A stretch of 64,000 nucleotides of DNA from Oasisia sp. SBJ-2009 (lineage: Eukaryota; Annelida; Polychaeta; Sabellida; Siboglinidae), in assembly GCA_964017155.1 (NCBI GenBank), contig OZ024856.1, forward strand, positions 7,328,313 through 7,392,312, given 5' to 3'. Every line of letters begins with the position of its first letter. Position 1 is the first letter of the stretch. The notes beneath the pieces are model-generated. The model was not told the DNA's origin, searched no databases, and saw nothing but the letters and a program-made list of their open reading frames with translations. A program made the translations under genes and the position numbers. This document shows positions 54,301-64,000 of the stretch, piece by piece.

Positions 54301-57300
54301 CTTCACTCGTAGGTAGCAGTCGATCGAGTTAGCTTGACAAACGTTGGCTGTCAGAATCGATACCATAATCAGAACAGTCTTCGTCATTGGTCAGCATTAT
54401 GCGTATCTGCATTCTAATACCTCGTGTTTTCTCTACAAAGTACGTAGCGAAGTCACCATCAGACATGTATCAGTAATTGTTCGTAAATGGTATATTTATT
54501 ATCCATAAAGGTAAACCCCTACTTGGTAACAAACACACCTACAAACAAGCAAACTGGGGCAGTTTGTCACACAACAGACGCTTTTTTTGTAGATAAGAAT
54601 ATACTAATTACCAGGCTACATGTCAAAAGAGAAATGATCGCTATTGTACATTGATGATATTATGTGTAGACATTTGTTTGATAAATAAAAGGTTTGCATG
54701 GCCTTGTCATGTCTTACATGCAACAGCTGTTACATGTACATGCTAGCATGGGGGTGAATAGTTAATAATACTGTTAATGGTTTATGATAATCTTGGCTTA
54801 ATTTAAAACGAGGTTGTCTGTTCCTTCATTAGCTAGGGTAGATAATTATCATCACTGTGTTTGCTAACTAAATAAGCTGCAATTTGTATCAGTATGATGA
54901 ACAGTATATATTTATGATTTTGTTTACAATTTGATTATTCCATGCACACAACAATAACATTGTAAACTGGTTTCCACATGTTTGACTGAAGTGCAATTGA
55001 TATTCTAGCCATATTATGATTATACTAAGTGTCGAATACACCCCACTGTGCTTTAGTAGAATCCTAATTAAGAGAAAAACAACTTAACGGATGGTGATAG
55101 GATTTGATGCTGAAAATTAATAATCAAGTAATGCAGTGATTGATTTACCACAAACTCTAAAGAAGAATGATAATTTATCATGGATTTTTGCAACAGGAAT
55201 CCAGGGCACTTACACATTTGAAAGTCAATCAACCACACAAACATCTGTTCCGGAATGTGACCCATCCCGAAATAGTGCATGGTATTCATGAACCTAACTT
55301 AGAATGCATATAAATACATGTCCAAAAATGCACTAAACACATTAGTCCTGGACCTGCCCCATAGGCCCGTAGACATTTTGTACTTAAGAAAGTTTGACTG
55401 TTGATTTGAATAATACATACATATGGCTTTAACATTCTACTAGGCGGAAAAAAAAAACTGGGCATAACGCGGGGACGGCCATTTTAAAAGATGGCCGCCA
55501 AATTCAATGTCCCCGTACCTTAACAAATGTGTCATATATAACAATAATTGTGGTATGTATATCTATGTTCTAGGGGACAAGGATTTCAAATATTGTTTTT
55601 TTTGGACTTCTCCGATATACACTTCTTCCATTTTTAAAGATGGCGGTCGTCAAGATAAATGTCACCATATCTCAAATACTACGTCACATAGAGCAATTCT
55701 GTTAACGTTCCTGGGTAGCTTGGTGTACAGCAATGTTAACAGTACTATTGTAGACCTTCACCAACCCCTAAATTATCGCCATTTTAAAAATGGCGCCTGT
55801 TAAACCCTTTTATATCCGTATCTCAAGAAATACGTTATTCTATCACCGAGGGATATTCAGGTGTCTTTCTCTACTAAGTCAATGTGGTTCCATTGGCTAA
55901 CGAGGGCAACACGGTTGTCTGAGGTCAAGGTTACGATAATCCAAAATGGCCGCTCATTGGAACCATATGAAAATAAGATTAAACGCTTTGCTAAAGTCTA
56001 GCATTACAACTCTGATATAAGAATTAAATTTATCTGTCGCTTTATACCACATATGAACCGGTTCGACAAGTACGTCTCTTGTGGACGTTCGACTAATTCC
56101 CCCAAATTGCTTAGCATCAATTTCAACAGATTTTTTCGCATTGAATTTAAGCAAAACCATGTTATGGTCCGATGAATTATTACCGCTGGAATATATGATG
56201 TATGCGCCATAAGTGAAAAGCATTATGCGTAAAAGAAATTTTTTTTTGCCCATTTACAAGGTTTGACATATCATGACAAGTACAACCTCGAGCTGTATGG
56301 AATCATATTCCATGAACACGACCAGATTTTCAGGGTTTATACGTTTATAAATAAATACAATTCATCGTTTGCATGATAGTGAGGCAGATATGTGGCAAAT
56401 TTAAGATGGATTGTGGGTTTGGTGGTAAAAGCACCAAAATTGGCATAGTTGATGTTAAAGAGGTACTAAGCGATTTTAGATATAGTGCCAAGCTCAATTT
56501 TTCCCCTGGTGTCCATAAAATGACCAAATCCAAGATGGCCACCAATCGAAGTGTGAACATTTTGAAAAGGCTTTATCTTCATTAATAATTGACATAAATA
56601 GATGAATGAAGTGCCTATGTCTATGTTTTCAGGTATGGGGATTCCAACGGAACCATCATTTGAATGGTAAAATGTAATAACATTCACATTTACAAGAAAA
56701 ATGTGTAAAACATGGTCGTAAAAATGCAAAAGGACAAGAAAATGTGGGTGCAATAAATGGATTTTTTTTATTGCCAATCATGTTGGTACAATAGCATGGA
56801 AACATATTTTCAACTGTTCATACATATTTATATTGAATATAATTCAAAACATTAGCATCGATATTCAATAATCATAATTGCTGTCATATAATACAGCTTG
56901 ACAAGATGAAACAAAAATAAATAAATAAAATAAAGCACCATTCAAAACAAAATGTTGAACATAAGACTGGACTCATCACTTTGGCAAAAAAGTTACAATA
57001 TAAAATAAAACAAATATACAACTGAGTGACATAATTAATACTGCCATCACCCCTGTATTATTACATTATCCAATTGAAGCCTTCACACTTTACACAATGC
57101 CATACAATAACTGACAAACTGATATAAAATGGACTAGAAACATTAACAAACAAATTTGGTAATTCCAAACGCATACAGTTGTGAACAAAAACAATAAATC
57201 TGATAGACACTGAACTGCTGCTCGACATCACATCTTAATAGTGATCACTGTGTTCACAGTTGCCGAATACGCAACTGCTGCAAGACATACCATCATAAAC

Positions 57301-60300
57301 AAAATGGTGAACATACACAGACTCGACTCACTGCTAAAAGCCACCAATACAAATAAACAAAACCTAACATATACAACTGAGTGACATAATCAATACTACA
57401 CCAAGTAACATCATTCGTGTATGATTACTATGCTATCTAATTGAAGCCTTCACAGTTGGCAAATGTGATGCAATGGCAGATATATCGATGTAAAATGGAC
57501 TAGAAACATTAACAAAGCAATTTGGTAATTCCAAACACAGTTCTGAACAAAACAATAACTCTGATAGACACTGAACAGCTGCTAGACAGTATACATCACA
57601 TCTTAATAGTGATCACTGTGTTCACAGTTGCCACAGCAGTGGCACAGTGACGTGCACTTCAGATTAGCTTTAACATATTTGCACAGCCCTCTGCATCCTT
57701 TCTTACAGCCGCATCTTAACAACTCTGAGCAGGACACGGCCGCTTCTGGGAGTAACGTCCACATCGGTTCCCATCCTCGCGTCGGATTCTTGCTCCATCC
57801 CCAGGACTCTGAAGAAGGAAGATCTGGATCTCAGACCTGGGCCTGACCCCATACATGGCCACCCTGGTATGTTGCTCGTCTTGCGTGCTGCAGCAGTGCA
57901 GCTCTGGTTGGTGGAATGGCGTCGATAGATCTGGCCTTTGACGTGAACATGTGCTTCCTGGCTGAGTCCACAGTAGTTTCGTCACTTCCCCGGTCATACA
58001 TAAGCACCACGTATGACTCGAGTACAGACATGCATTGTCCAAACTTGTCAGTCTTGTGACAAGTCTAGCGAAGACCTCCGTTACAACATTGAATGACCTC
58101 CACGTGTCGAAGGCGGTCTTTTTGCCTTTCCCAGCAAACGACGAGGCTGTGTCACAACCGGTGAAGGCGTGGAACATGGGAAGAGCTTGTGCTTTATCTG
58201 CACCCAAAGAGGTGGCAATTTCATGAGCTGGTATGTACCTCAGGTGTTTACCCGTGCCAAACGCTATCCACAGCTGTGTGATCTCCATTGACACCACAGT
58301 GGAGACAGCCAGGACGACAACGTCTGAATCCACTGTTCGCAGCATGATCCGCCGATGACCTTTTTCGGCCGCATCCTTGGCGTGCAAGAACATGCGCGTA
58401 TCCGCCTCTTCGTGAGAGCATGGTGCCAAGGCATCTTGATGGAGACGTGAGCACAGCACATGCTTCCCACAGGTTGAGAAGACTTCTTTCTCTGTAGACA
58501 GATTTTCCACGACTTCATGTGCTAGGAAGTTGAATAGTTCTGCCTTGTTCTCGTCCACTCGCAGGAACTCCTGCCAGTTTCCCGGGATGGAGTTGACTCC
58601 TGCAACACGTCGTCTGACGCCTTTTCCACGATTTTCTCTTGCTGTGGACTTCAGGCTATCTGGTATGTAGACATCCCAGATGATGTCCACCCTTGTGACT
58701 CTAGCCAACTGTGCTTTGATGTATGGAAGGAACACTAACATGGCATAGCCTTGGAAGGTTTTCGTTCCAACTGGCTTCAGCATGTTGATGATAGCAGCTC
58801 CATCCAGTATGATGACGTCGATGACTGGAGCTTCGCCTTTGGATGTGCACAGCTTCTCCAGGCAATCTGTGAGATCTGCCTTTGTACCGAACCGCAATTT
58901 ACCCAGCTGCGACAAGGATGGTGGGTATGCATGATTTTCATGCTTGAAGAAATTGTCCAAGTCTCCGTCTCGTGTCTGGCACGCGATCTACAGCCTGGAA
59001 AATAGTGCACAGTCGCTCTTGAGGGATGTCATCATCTGTGTAGCTTTGGATGGTGTCCTTTTGGATGGTCTGTTGAACAGTGGCATACTGTTCTTAGAGA
59101 TGGTGTCTGATACAGGTGATGTACGCTCAACCAACCGATCCGTTACAAAGCTGTCATACTGATCATGCCCCTTCTTCTCTATCCCTCGCACAGTTGTCAC
59201 TACGGCTAGATCTGCGATGTCTCTGGTATCCAAAACCAGAAGATCTCCAATCTCCTCCATGAACGGATTCCCAAGGTCTTCGATCACTTCCATGAGAGCC
59301 TGAACTTCGCTTGCAAAGGTGACTTGTACAGCCATTGCGTGTTCGTGGTGCCTGCAGTTGTCCCTGCCAGTGTGGTTATCCAGGCATGCTGTTTCAAAGC
59401 CGTCGATGGTCCTCGCAATTTCTGGTCCAGCTACCATCCATCGCAGTAGAGCTCTAGGGTTTTGCGTCAAGCCGATTGCTCCACCATCACCTTTCACGAC
59501 TGCGTTGTTTTGCTCATGCGCGTGGTCGATAGTTATGGCTGAGAAGAGACGGGTCGACTTGTGCACTACGAAGCTGACTCGGTCAAACTCTTTCGCTACA
59601 TCAGGGAGTCGTTCGTGCAGTGTTGTCATATCACGTATATGTACGGGAACCCAGCGAGAATAGTGTGTGTGATCCAGGGCAAAGAACCATGGAGCCAGTG
59701 CTCTCAATGCAGTGATGTAGAGTGGGAAGTTTCCTTCGCGAATTGATCGCACAAAGACCAGCATAAGGCATTCCAAGTGCATGACCATGTACCAGTAGTG
59801 TAACTGTGGAGAAGCCTCAACCTGCTTCACACACCAATCATCAAATGGTAGTGGTTCACTTGTGTCCAAGCAATATGCATCATATGCTGTACGAAGCATA
59901 ATTGACAATGCACTGGAGGTGACTTGGTGTGCATGCCTGGTTCGTTTGACATGTGCGCCCTTGAGAAAGGAGTCAGCCGTTCATGGAGTCGCAATACCTG
60001 CCTGAGTGAGAACATTTGTCCAGCCACTTCCGTCGAGCAAATCTCCGAGGGTCGCCAAGGTTGCCGTCTCTATATGCCCGCCAAGTAGAATTACAAACTT
60101 GTCTTCTCCGTATGATTCTGGACACATAGTACTGTATGTGGTCACAACACCCGAGTCCATTGAGTATCATTAATTATTCATTGTAATATTAGTATTCCAT
60201 TCATGCGTACGTTCTTTATTTACATCGAAATGGGTGCTAGGTTAGGTATTCATCAAATATATTATGAGCATCACCGTGTATCATGTGTATGTCTGGCCCA

Positions 60301-61343
60301 TGTAGCTCATGTGACAAAAAGTCAAATTGGCACTATGTTAAATGAATGAGGATAATAGTATACTGATATATAACATCCATTTCTGAGAATAATCTATCCA
60401 TTTCGCCTTGGCCGCACCCATTTTAACATCAATGTCATCATAATATGAATTAAAATGCATGTATCGACAAATAGGTGGTGGCATTTGATTTCTTATGTCA
60501 GAAAACATACACAACGACACTTCATTCATATTTATACGATATTTATTCAGGAAGATATGACGATAATTAGAATTTCGCGACTCGAGTGGCGGCCATTTTG
60601 GATTTTTCACATTTTAGGGCCCCATGGGAAAATGTTTGCATGGCACTATATCTTAAATCAATTAGTACCTTCTTAGCATCAACTATGCCAATTTTGGTGC
60701 TCTTACCACCAAACCCACAGTCAAATCACATATCTGCCTCACTATGAAGAAGAACAACATACACGAACAAAAGCATCACGTTTCAAATATATTTTATTGT
60801 TAATGACGCTGTATGGAATCATATTCCATGAACACGACGAGATTTTCAGGGTTTATACGTTTATAAATAAATACAATTCATCGTTTGCATGAAGAAGAAC
60901 AACATATATATCGAAAAAAAGCATCACGTTTCAAATATATTTTATTGTTAATGACGCTTAAACGAGCATGAAACCTTGGTACCGGGCGTAACACGCGATA
61001 ATTAATTGTTTTATTACACAGCTGCCATTTGGTGAATTCTCGGATTTAAATGAAAATATTTCCATCAGAGTATACATGTTATAGCTACCAAGTTTAACTG
61101 AAATCGAAGACTACGAAGAAAATTGCATTTCAATTCAGTTGGTTTAATTCTAATTCTCCAGGCTTGGCAAACAGCCCATCAAAAACTAGACTTTCTGCAG
61201 ATTGTATACTTTTAACATAGCATTCTTGTTAATCAGCTAAACACTTACTTTACTTTACTTTAAATGTCAACAAATTAGTAACAACTTACCTAACTTCAAG
61301 TCATCCACTGGACGCTGCGACATGGCGCGTCGTAGGGATTCTC
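50642..61343 (-). CDS. Candidate last two exons of an unidentified gene
   Basis: Exon at 61343-61290 (54 bp) lies between an AG acceptor (tttgtag) and a good donor (gtaagttg). Only one frame is open, ESLRRAMSQRPVDDLKL plus one base. Exon at 50700-50642 lies behind a ttccag acceptor; with that extra base it reads E-KRYNDDGRDYDTNSGYLA and TGA. The phases fit exactly and the joined tail looks protein-like, but only 36 residues are visible. The 10.6 kb intron would contain Harbinger and PIN-family elements. I do not recognise the family; 'SQRPVDDL' loosely recalls an RPEL-type motif, which I would not rely on. Further exons would lie right of the window. Confidence 0.3.
51364..51519. repeat. (GTGCA)n pentanucleotide array, about 31 units
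   Basis: Uninterrupted gtgca units. Since 5 is not a multiple of 3, all frames are open (Gln-Cys-Ser-Ala-Val), giving false ORFs on both strands. Confidence 0.97.
52012..52170. repeat. 39 bp tandem array built on palindrome ACTCGTACGAGT
   Basis: Units 'gactcgtacgagt gactcgtacgagt gactcgtacgact' repeat about four times. The 12-mer ACTCGTACGAGT is its own complement and also occurs at both Harbinger-like left ends (about 47740 and 52315). Confidence 0.92.
52466..52716 (+). pseudogene. HARBI1-like transposase N-terminus, copy 2, broken
   Basis: ATGGCTGACAGT is followed by TGA at the fifth codon. The frame then reads SSSSEEEYVILLGALAVLQH, EKLKKRKRWWIRLCIARRQQ, FGACHAPVKEIKVDDPK, VANFVQMDVQQF, ending in TAA where copy 1 has a Gln codon context. 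It lacks the one-base shift seen in copy 1. Confidence 0.8.
53308..54456 (-). mobile_element. LINE with deleted reverse transcriptase core (family G), inserted in Harbinger copy 2
   Basis: Minus strand: TCSLDSCPTDLKKTVGIHV, NSFKQGLFPVTLRTAIVKPL, LLKNYRPV (stop) NIAFVGKVLEKVTVRRVLDH, LNGLHEEYQSAYKMLHSTET, then a jump to VGDSAFGAAAPRLWNELPVN and FRKYLKTYLFSRHFN stop. The 3' UTR ends ttagcgctatataaaattgt and a TTA repeat. The block between early RT motifs and the C-terminus, including the YADD site, is missing. Comparison with copy 1 (aaatatcaggtataccatcaggc) shows the insertion point cleanly. Confidence 0.85.
55430..55950. repeat. Cluster of GGCCATTTT / AAAATGGC motifs
   Basis: Short inverted cores such as ggccattttaaaagatggcc (55484-55503), aagatggcggtc (55638), gccattttaaaaatggc (55779-55795) and aaaatggccgc (55943) recur in non-coding DNA. 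It looks like the end region of a transposon related to the PIN-family elements. Confidence 0.6.
55955..56160 (-). mobile_element. LINE reverse transcriptase fragment
   Basis: Minus strand: QFGGISRTSTRDVLVEPVHM then WYKATDKFNSYIRVVMLDFS KAFN. This matches the 'Q-G---G-ST-DAL' and 'LLDFSKAFD' (catalytic motif A) parts of a non-LTR reverse transcriptase. Only this segment survives. Confidence 0.8.
56955..57635. repeat. Tandem duplication of the 3' end of the element's gene
   Basis: The block 'atatacaactgagtgacata … gaagccttcaca … atggactagaaacattaaca … gatagacactgaac … taatagtgatcactgtgttc acagttgcc' occurs at about 56970-57265 and 57330-57632. The second contains the true stop region of the ORF; the first is an outward copy with about 15 percent differences. 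Confidence 0.82.
57603..60160 (-). pseudogene. PIN/FEN1-like nuclease protein with CXC-like tail, nearly intact transposon gene
   Basis: Reading from ATG at 60160: MDSGVVTTYSTMCPESYGED, FVILLGGHIETATLATLGDL, DGSGWTNVLTQAGIATP, TGA (about 59979), TADSFLKGAHVKRTRHAHQV, YWYMVMHLECLMLVFVRSIR, LAPWFFALDHTHYSRWVPVH, AHEQNNAVVKGDGGAIGLTQ, TAG at 58988, then VIDVIILDGAAIINMLKP, SHEEADTRMFLHAKDA, RTVDSDVVVLAVS, FHAFTGCDTASSFAGKGKKT. The acidic set LDG, EEADTR, DSD, GCD fits the FEN1/PIN fold active site. A one-base shift near 58030 moves to YVVLMYDRGSDETTVDSARK, then a TGA at 57831, then SCSELLRCGCKKGCRGLCKY and TSLCHCCGNC, a CXC/tesmin-like cysteine cluster, stop at 57603. About 850 codons with three stops and one shift. 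The function is unknown; role in the element's transposition is an inference. Confidence 0.8.
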
Positions 61344-62925
61344 CTACAAAACATGAACCAGAAAGACGTAACATAGTAGTGACAAATACAAGGGCATTAC
61401 ATGTGTCTGTGTTATGCCACTTGGCCATGTCATATGTTTAAGTCACGAGACTTAGTGAACATAGTTTCTTTACGATTTATTACTATTTTGAGTATTACAT
61501 TTACATCATAAAGGAAGATGGTGTGCTGAAGGCATACTGCTTGCAAAATTGTGTTTATTCACTTTATTAAGCTCAAAACAACATTTGCAGTTTCAGATTT
61601 CTACTGCAAAACACACTCTGTTGGTAAGCGAAACATCCGTTTTCAAAATATGCTTTATCGCCCATACTGGTATGGCGGTTCAAGCTAACAATGTCCCCAT
61701 TAGACACTGTAGATGGCATGCTATACGTCACTGCGATGTCTACATCCGAATAGAGGAGCAGGCTATCTCCCTTCTAGGCTAGCGCTGTGCCTAAAATCTG
61801 TTTAGCCAATTTGGTTAAAGGTCAGAAATTTGTTTAGCCAAATGAGATTCTCTTTAGCCATTTTTTAGATCAATTACATTACCCGATATAAAAATGCAAA
61901 ACAAGACATAATATAATAAAAAAAATTATACAATATTCACACGAAAAAATTCCCAATTTTAATTAACTAAACATTTATATATTTAGCTAAACATATAACA
62001 CAAACAAACATCCAGTATAATTTAACAGAACATTGTTTAATCATAAAATGAAAGCTGAACAATTGTTGGACATTTTGCAAAATATAAAGAAACAACACCT
62101 AACACATACTATTAATGTAATAACATTTCCATTATAGGTTTGTATAACATAAATTGAAAGACTTATAACAAGGCAAAATAATTAAGAACCAGCTACTCTA
62201 CTCTTCTTGCTGCCCCGCAGTGATTCAAACAGTGTATTGATAATAATTATTACCTATCTTAAAAAATCACTTCACTGCTCAGTAATTGATTAATTGAATA
62301 CATTAATTCGCCAAATTAATTAACTGTGGTCGACTGTAATCCTAGCCTGAGTGACGCAGGCTATATGTGATAAAACACGTTTTTGACATGCATGCGTCAT
62401 TCTATCTGTAGTGTTTCTGCTGGTGAAACTTGTCAAACATACATGAATTACAATATATATTGTCATTTTGTTGAATAGTTACCATATAGCACATTGATTA
62501 ATAATTGACAATGCCATGTGACTGCGCCGATACTGAGCGATAATATGGAACCTGTCAGGTACAGCGTTGTATTTGTCTCAAACTTGTAATTAGTGCCATC
62601 AGGCAGGTCCCCATTGTCTAGTAAACACAATTCTTGATTGGCTAAGTGGAGGGATTAGCGACCTATTGTTTACCCAGCGGGTCACGTTACGCCGACTGGT
62701 TATTTAGGTCAGTTGAATGCGCAATCGTTTAGGCAACTTCAACGGAGCCGGTTGTTGAATAATGCAGTCATCTATTGCTGATAACATCAATACTAATGAC
62801 ATAAATAACGTTTCACCAATTTGACGAAGAGTTTTTATTTATTTTCGCCAACTAGCAAACCGTTTCGCATATGGCGCAAATGGCGATCGACAGCGGTAGC
62901 CTAGCCCTTTAAGAGTTGACAAATG
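60966..62925. other. No gene seen apart from one candidate exon
   Basis: AT-rich, with taaacatttatatatttagctaaacatata-like local repeats near 61970. The last 300 bp (62620-62925) are less AT-rich but show no ORF. Confidence 0.5.
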
Positions 62926-62929
62926 GGGA

Positions 62930-63160
62930 GTATAGCGTTATAGGCACGCGGTCTATACCGCAGGGATCAGTATTGGGACCAATTTTGTTCTTAATATATA
63001 TATCAATGATTTGGATGATGATATAACAAGCAAGGTGTTGAAGTTTGCGGACGATACAAAAGTGTTTAGAAAAATTGAAAGTGATGCAGATAGACAGGAA
63101 TTACAAGATGATCTAAATAAGTTGAACGAATGGTCTCTGAGAAGTGGCAAATGTTGTTTA
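62930..63160 (+). mobile_element. LINE reverse transcriptase fragment with catalytic motif
   Basis: Plus strand: PQGSVLGPILFLIY, then a 2-base shift in the TA-rich spot near 63000, INDLDDDITSKVLKFADDTK, VFRKIESDADRQELQDDLNK LNEWS. PQG-VLGP and FADD are motifs B and C of a non-LTR reverse transcriptase. Cut at about 63155, where the next sequence (ttagccccatggccgacaca) is unrelated. Confidence 0.88.
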
Positions 63161-63649
63161 ATTAGCCCCATGGCCGACACAGGCTGTACTGTCTTCACGC
63201 CTATTGCGACACTTGTGCCAACTCGGTTACACACATCAAAAACGAAAGGCAAAAAAACATCAATGCTATTGGCTGATCCTCGGAGAAAAACAAAAAGACA
63301 GAGCATGTAGGTAGGCCAATAACTGTGATAAGACGTGCATATATACAGTTTACAAAAATGTTGGCTGCACTGAAGCTGGTCCAAACTCCCATTTAGTGGC
63401 TGCAACCACTACGGGTATACATATCCCGCAACATGACGACAATGTACGACATCATCGAAGAGATACTTGCAGAAATGACTGTCACTGAGGGACAGCAATT
63501 GATCGACATGGACGCCTAGAACAGAAGCCGCTGCCGGTAGTGAAACTCCCGCGGGTTCGTATAACGCTTCACTGTACCGCACCGATGGGAAGGGTGTGGG
63601 GTGGGTTAGGTCCGCTGTATGCGAAATGGAGCTGAATGGAGAGTGACCT

Positions 63650-64000
63650 TAGAGCGGCATCTAGAGTGATCAATGAAAAACGACCACTAAGCATGTGAAC
63701 TACCATTACTTGTGGTACCAGGCAATGGTCCCTGTCTGCTAGGCTGTGACTGGGTGGAACTACTCCACTTGGACTGGTGTATGGTGCATCACTTAGATGA
63801 GGAAGACTTCGCTCATCAGTTCCCGGAGGTCTTCTAAGATGAACTTGGGACACTGCGTGGGGTCGAGGTAGGTCACAAAGGATGCAACTATGCGCTGCTT
63901 TAAAGCGAGGCCCGTACAATATACACTGTGGGAGAAGGTTGACGCTGAACTCGACAGGCTGTTGGAGGATGGTGTAATTAAACCAGTCGAGTTATCTGTC
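63650..64000 (+). mobile_element. Ty3/gypsy pol fragment, runs off the window
   Basis: Plus strand in shifting frames: VVPGNGPCLLGCDWVELLHL (the stretch linking protease and reverse transcriptase), HQFPEVF then TAA, DELGTLRG, then after a frame change FKARPVQYTLWEKVDAELDR LLEDGVIKPVE. This is the start of a Ty3/gypsy reverse transcriptase. One stop and one frameshift show it is dead. The polymerase core lies beyond 64000; no LTR is visible. Confidence 0.87.

Larger units (their letters stand above)
52290..55345 (+). mobile_element. PIF/Harbinger-like element, copy 2, 3'-truncated and split by a LINE
   Basis: Begins GAGGGTAACACACGTACGA directly after the right end of copy 1 and follows 47716-49545 collinearly (transposase start, gtttggcttggcttcagcta, ggcagtttgtcacacaaca, taatcaagtaatgcagtgat). 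Similarity ends at about 55345 (acacattagt), where copy 1 continues differently. A LINE sits at about 53308-54456, so without it the copy is about 1.9 kb. Confidence 0.75.
56377..60744 (-). mobile_element. 4,368 bp TIR element encoding a PIN/FEN1-like protein
   Basis: Left end TAGTGAGGCAGATATGTG (56377), right end its exact complement (60744). The inverted repeats share gtgggtttggtggtaa, agcaccaaaattggcatagt, agatatagtgcca and an atggcc-cc motif and remain alignable for about 260 bp (56377-56635 against 60744-60490). TGA occurs on each side (56374-56376 and 60745-60747). The uninterrupted repeat unit at 60890 (gcatgaagaag) shows the empty site has one TGA, so this is a 3 bp target duplication. 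Cargo: one minus-strand gene (60160-57603). Ends are TAGTG…CACTA, the reverse of CACTA elements. Confidence 0.88.
56292..60965. repeat. Tandem 146 bp host repeat interrupted by the PIN-family element
   Basis: A unit (ctgtatggaatcatattccatg … gcatgaagaagaacaacata … attgttaatgacgct) is present twice on the right (60745-60809 as a half; 60810-60955 complete). Its first half is on the left (56292-56376). Joining left half to right half at gcaTGA / TGAagaag restores one unit, so the element landed inside a pre-existing tandem repeat. Confidence 0.85.

Noticed and set aside
63201..63405. Minus-strand ORF of 63-150 codons
   Set aside because: Shadow of the plus-strand LINE RT fragment and its flank; no domain visible.

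Overview
This is an animal nuclear genome window, most likely from a marine invertebrate and plausibly a lophotrochozoan such as a mollusc. The phylum is an inference: it rests on the protein look of the host genes, on short exons in repeat-rich introns, and on transposon lineages (L2/CR1/RTE-like LINEs, a tRNA-headed SINE, Harbinger, Ty3/gypsy, and an aquatic-invertebrate PIN-nuclease-like family). There are no operons, Shine-Dalgarno sites or CRISPR arrays.

Host genes. (1) 23-4344, minus: the first two coding exons of BPNT1; the rest lies left of the window. (2) 8677-26253, plus: a complete 19-exon SCYL1 (N-terminal kinase-like protein), about 894 codons, with canonical and phase-consistent splice sites throughout. 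(3) 36239-28363, minus: a three-exon gene for a 108-residue coiled-coil protein I cannot name. Its last exon continues past the stop into a second ORF (28303-28067) that resembles ASDURF, the prefoldin-like microprotein of the PAQosome, so the locus looks bicistronic. It faces SCYL1 tail to tail. (4) 61343-50642, minus: two phase-compatible exons that may be the end of an unidentified gene continuing to the right.

Repeats in the genic half (1-36 kb). These include two copies of one tRNA-derived SINE, a 428 bp foldback MITE, a hexanucleotide array of about 70 GTGCCT units, a long CA tract, and a 3.5 kb array of a 34 bp unit inside SCYL1 intron 8 with a 204 bp (6 x 34) higher-order period. Two LINE 3' ends, at 5.6-6.0 kb and 30.7-31.4 kb, are almost identical, so that family was recently active. 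Intron 1 of the coiled-coil gene holds a foldback element, then a nest of three inverted-repeat elements one inside another.

Right half (36-64 kb). This is mostly mobile DNA: an AT-rich foldback, several LINE fragments on both strands, two adjacent degenerate PIF/Harbinger-like copies (the second split by a LINE), and palindromic ACTCGTACGAGT arrays. The most notable object is a 4,368 bp element at 56377-60744. It has about 260 bp terminal inverted repeats and a TGA target duplication with a recoverable empty site. It carries one almost continuous minus-strand ORF for a PIN/FEN1-like nuclease with a cysteine-rich CXC-like tail. A broken relative sits at 42948-44170. The window ends in a decayed Ty3/gypsy pol fragment.

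Family names and similarities come from reading translations by eye. No database search was possible.
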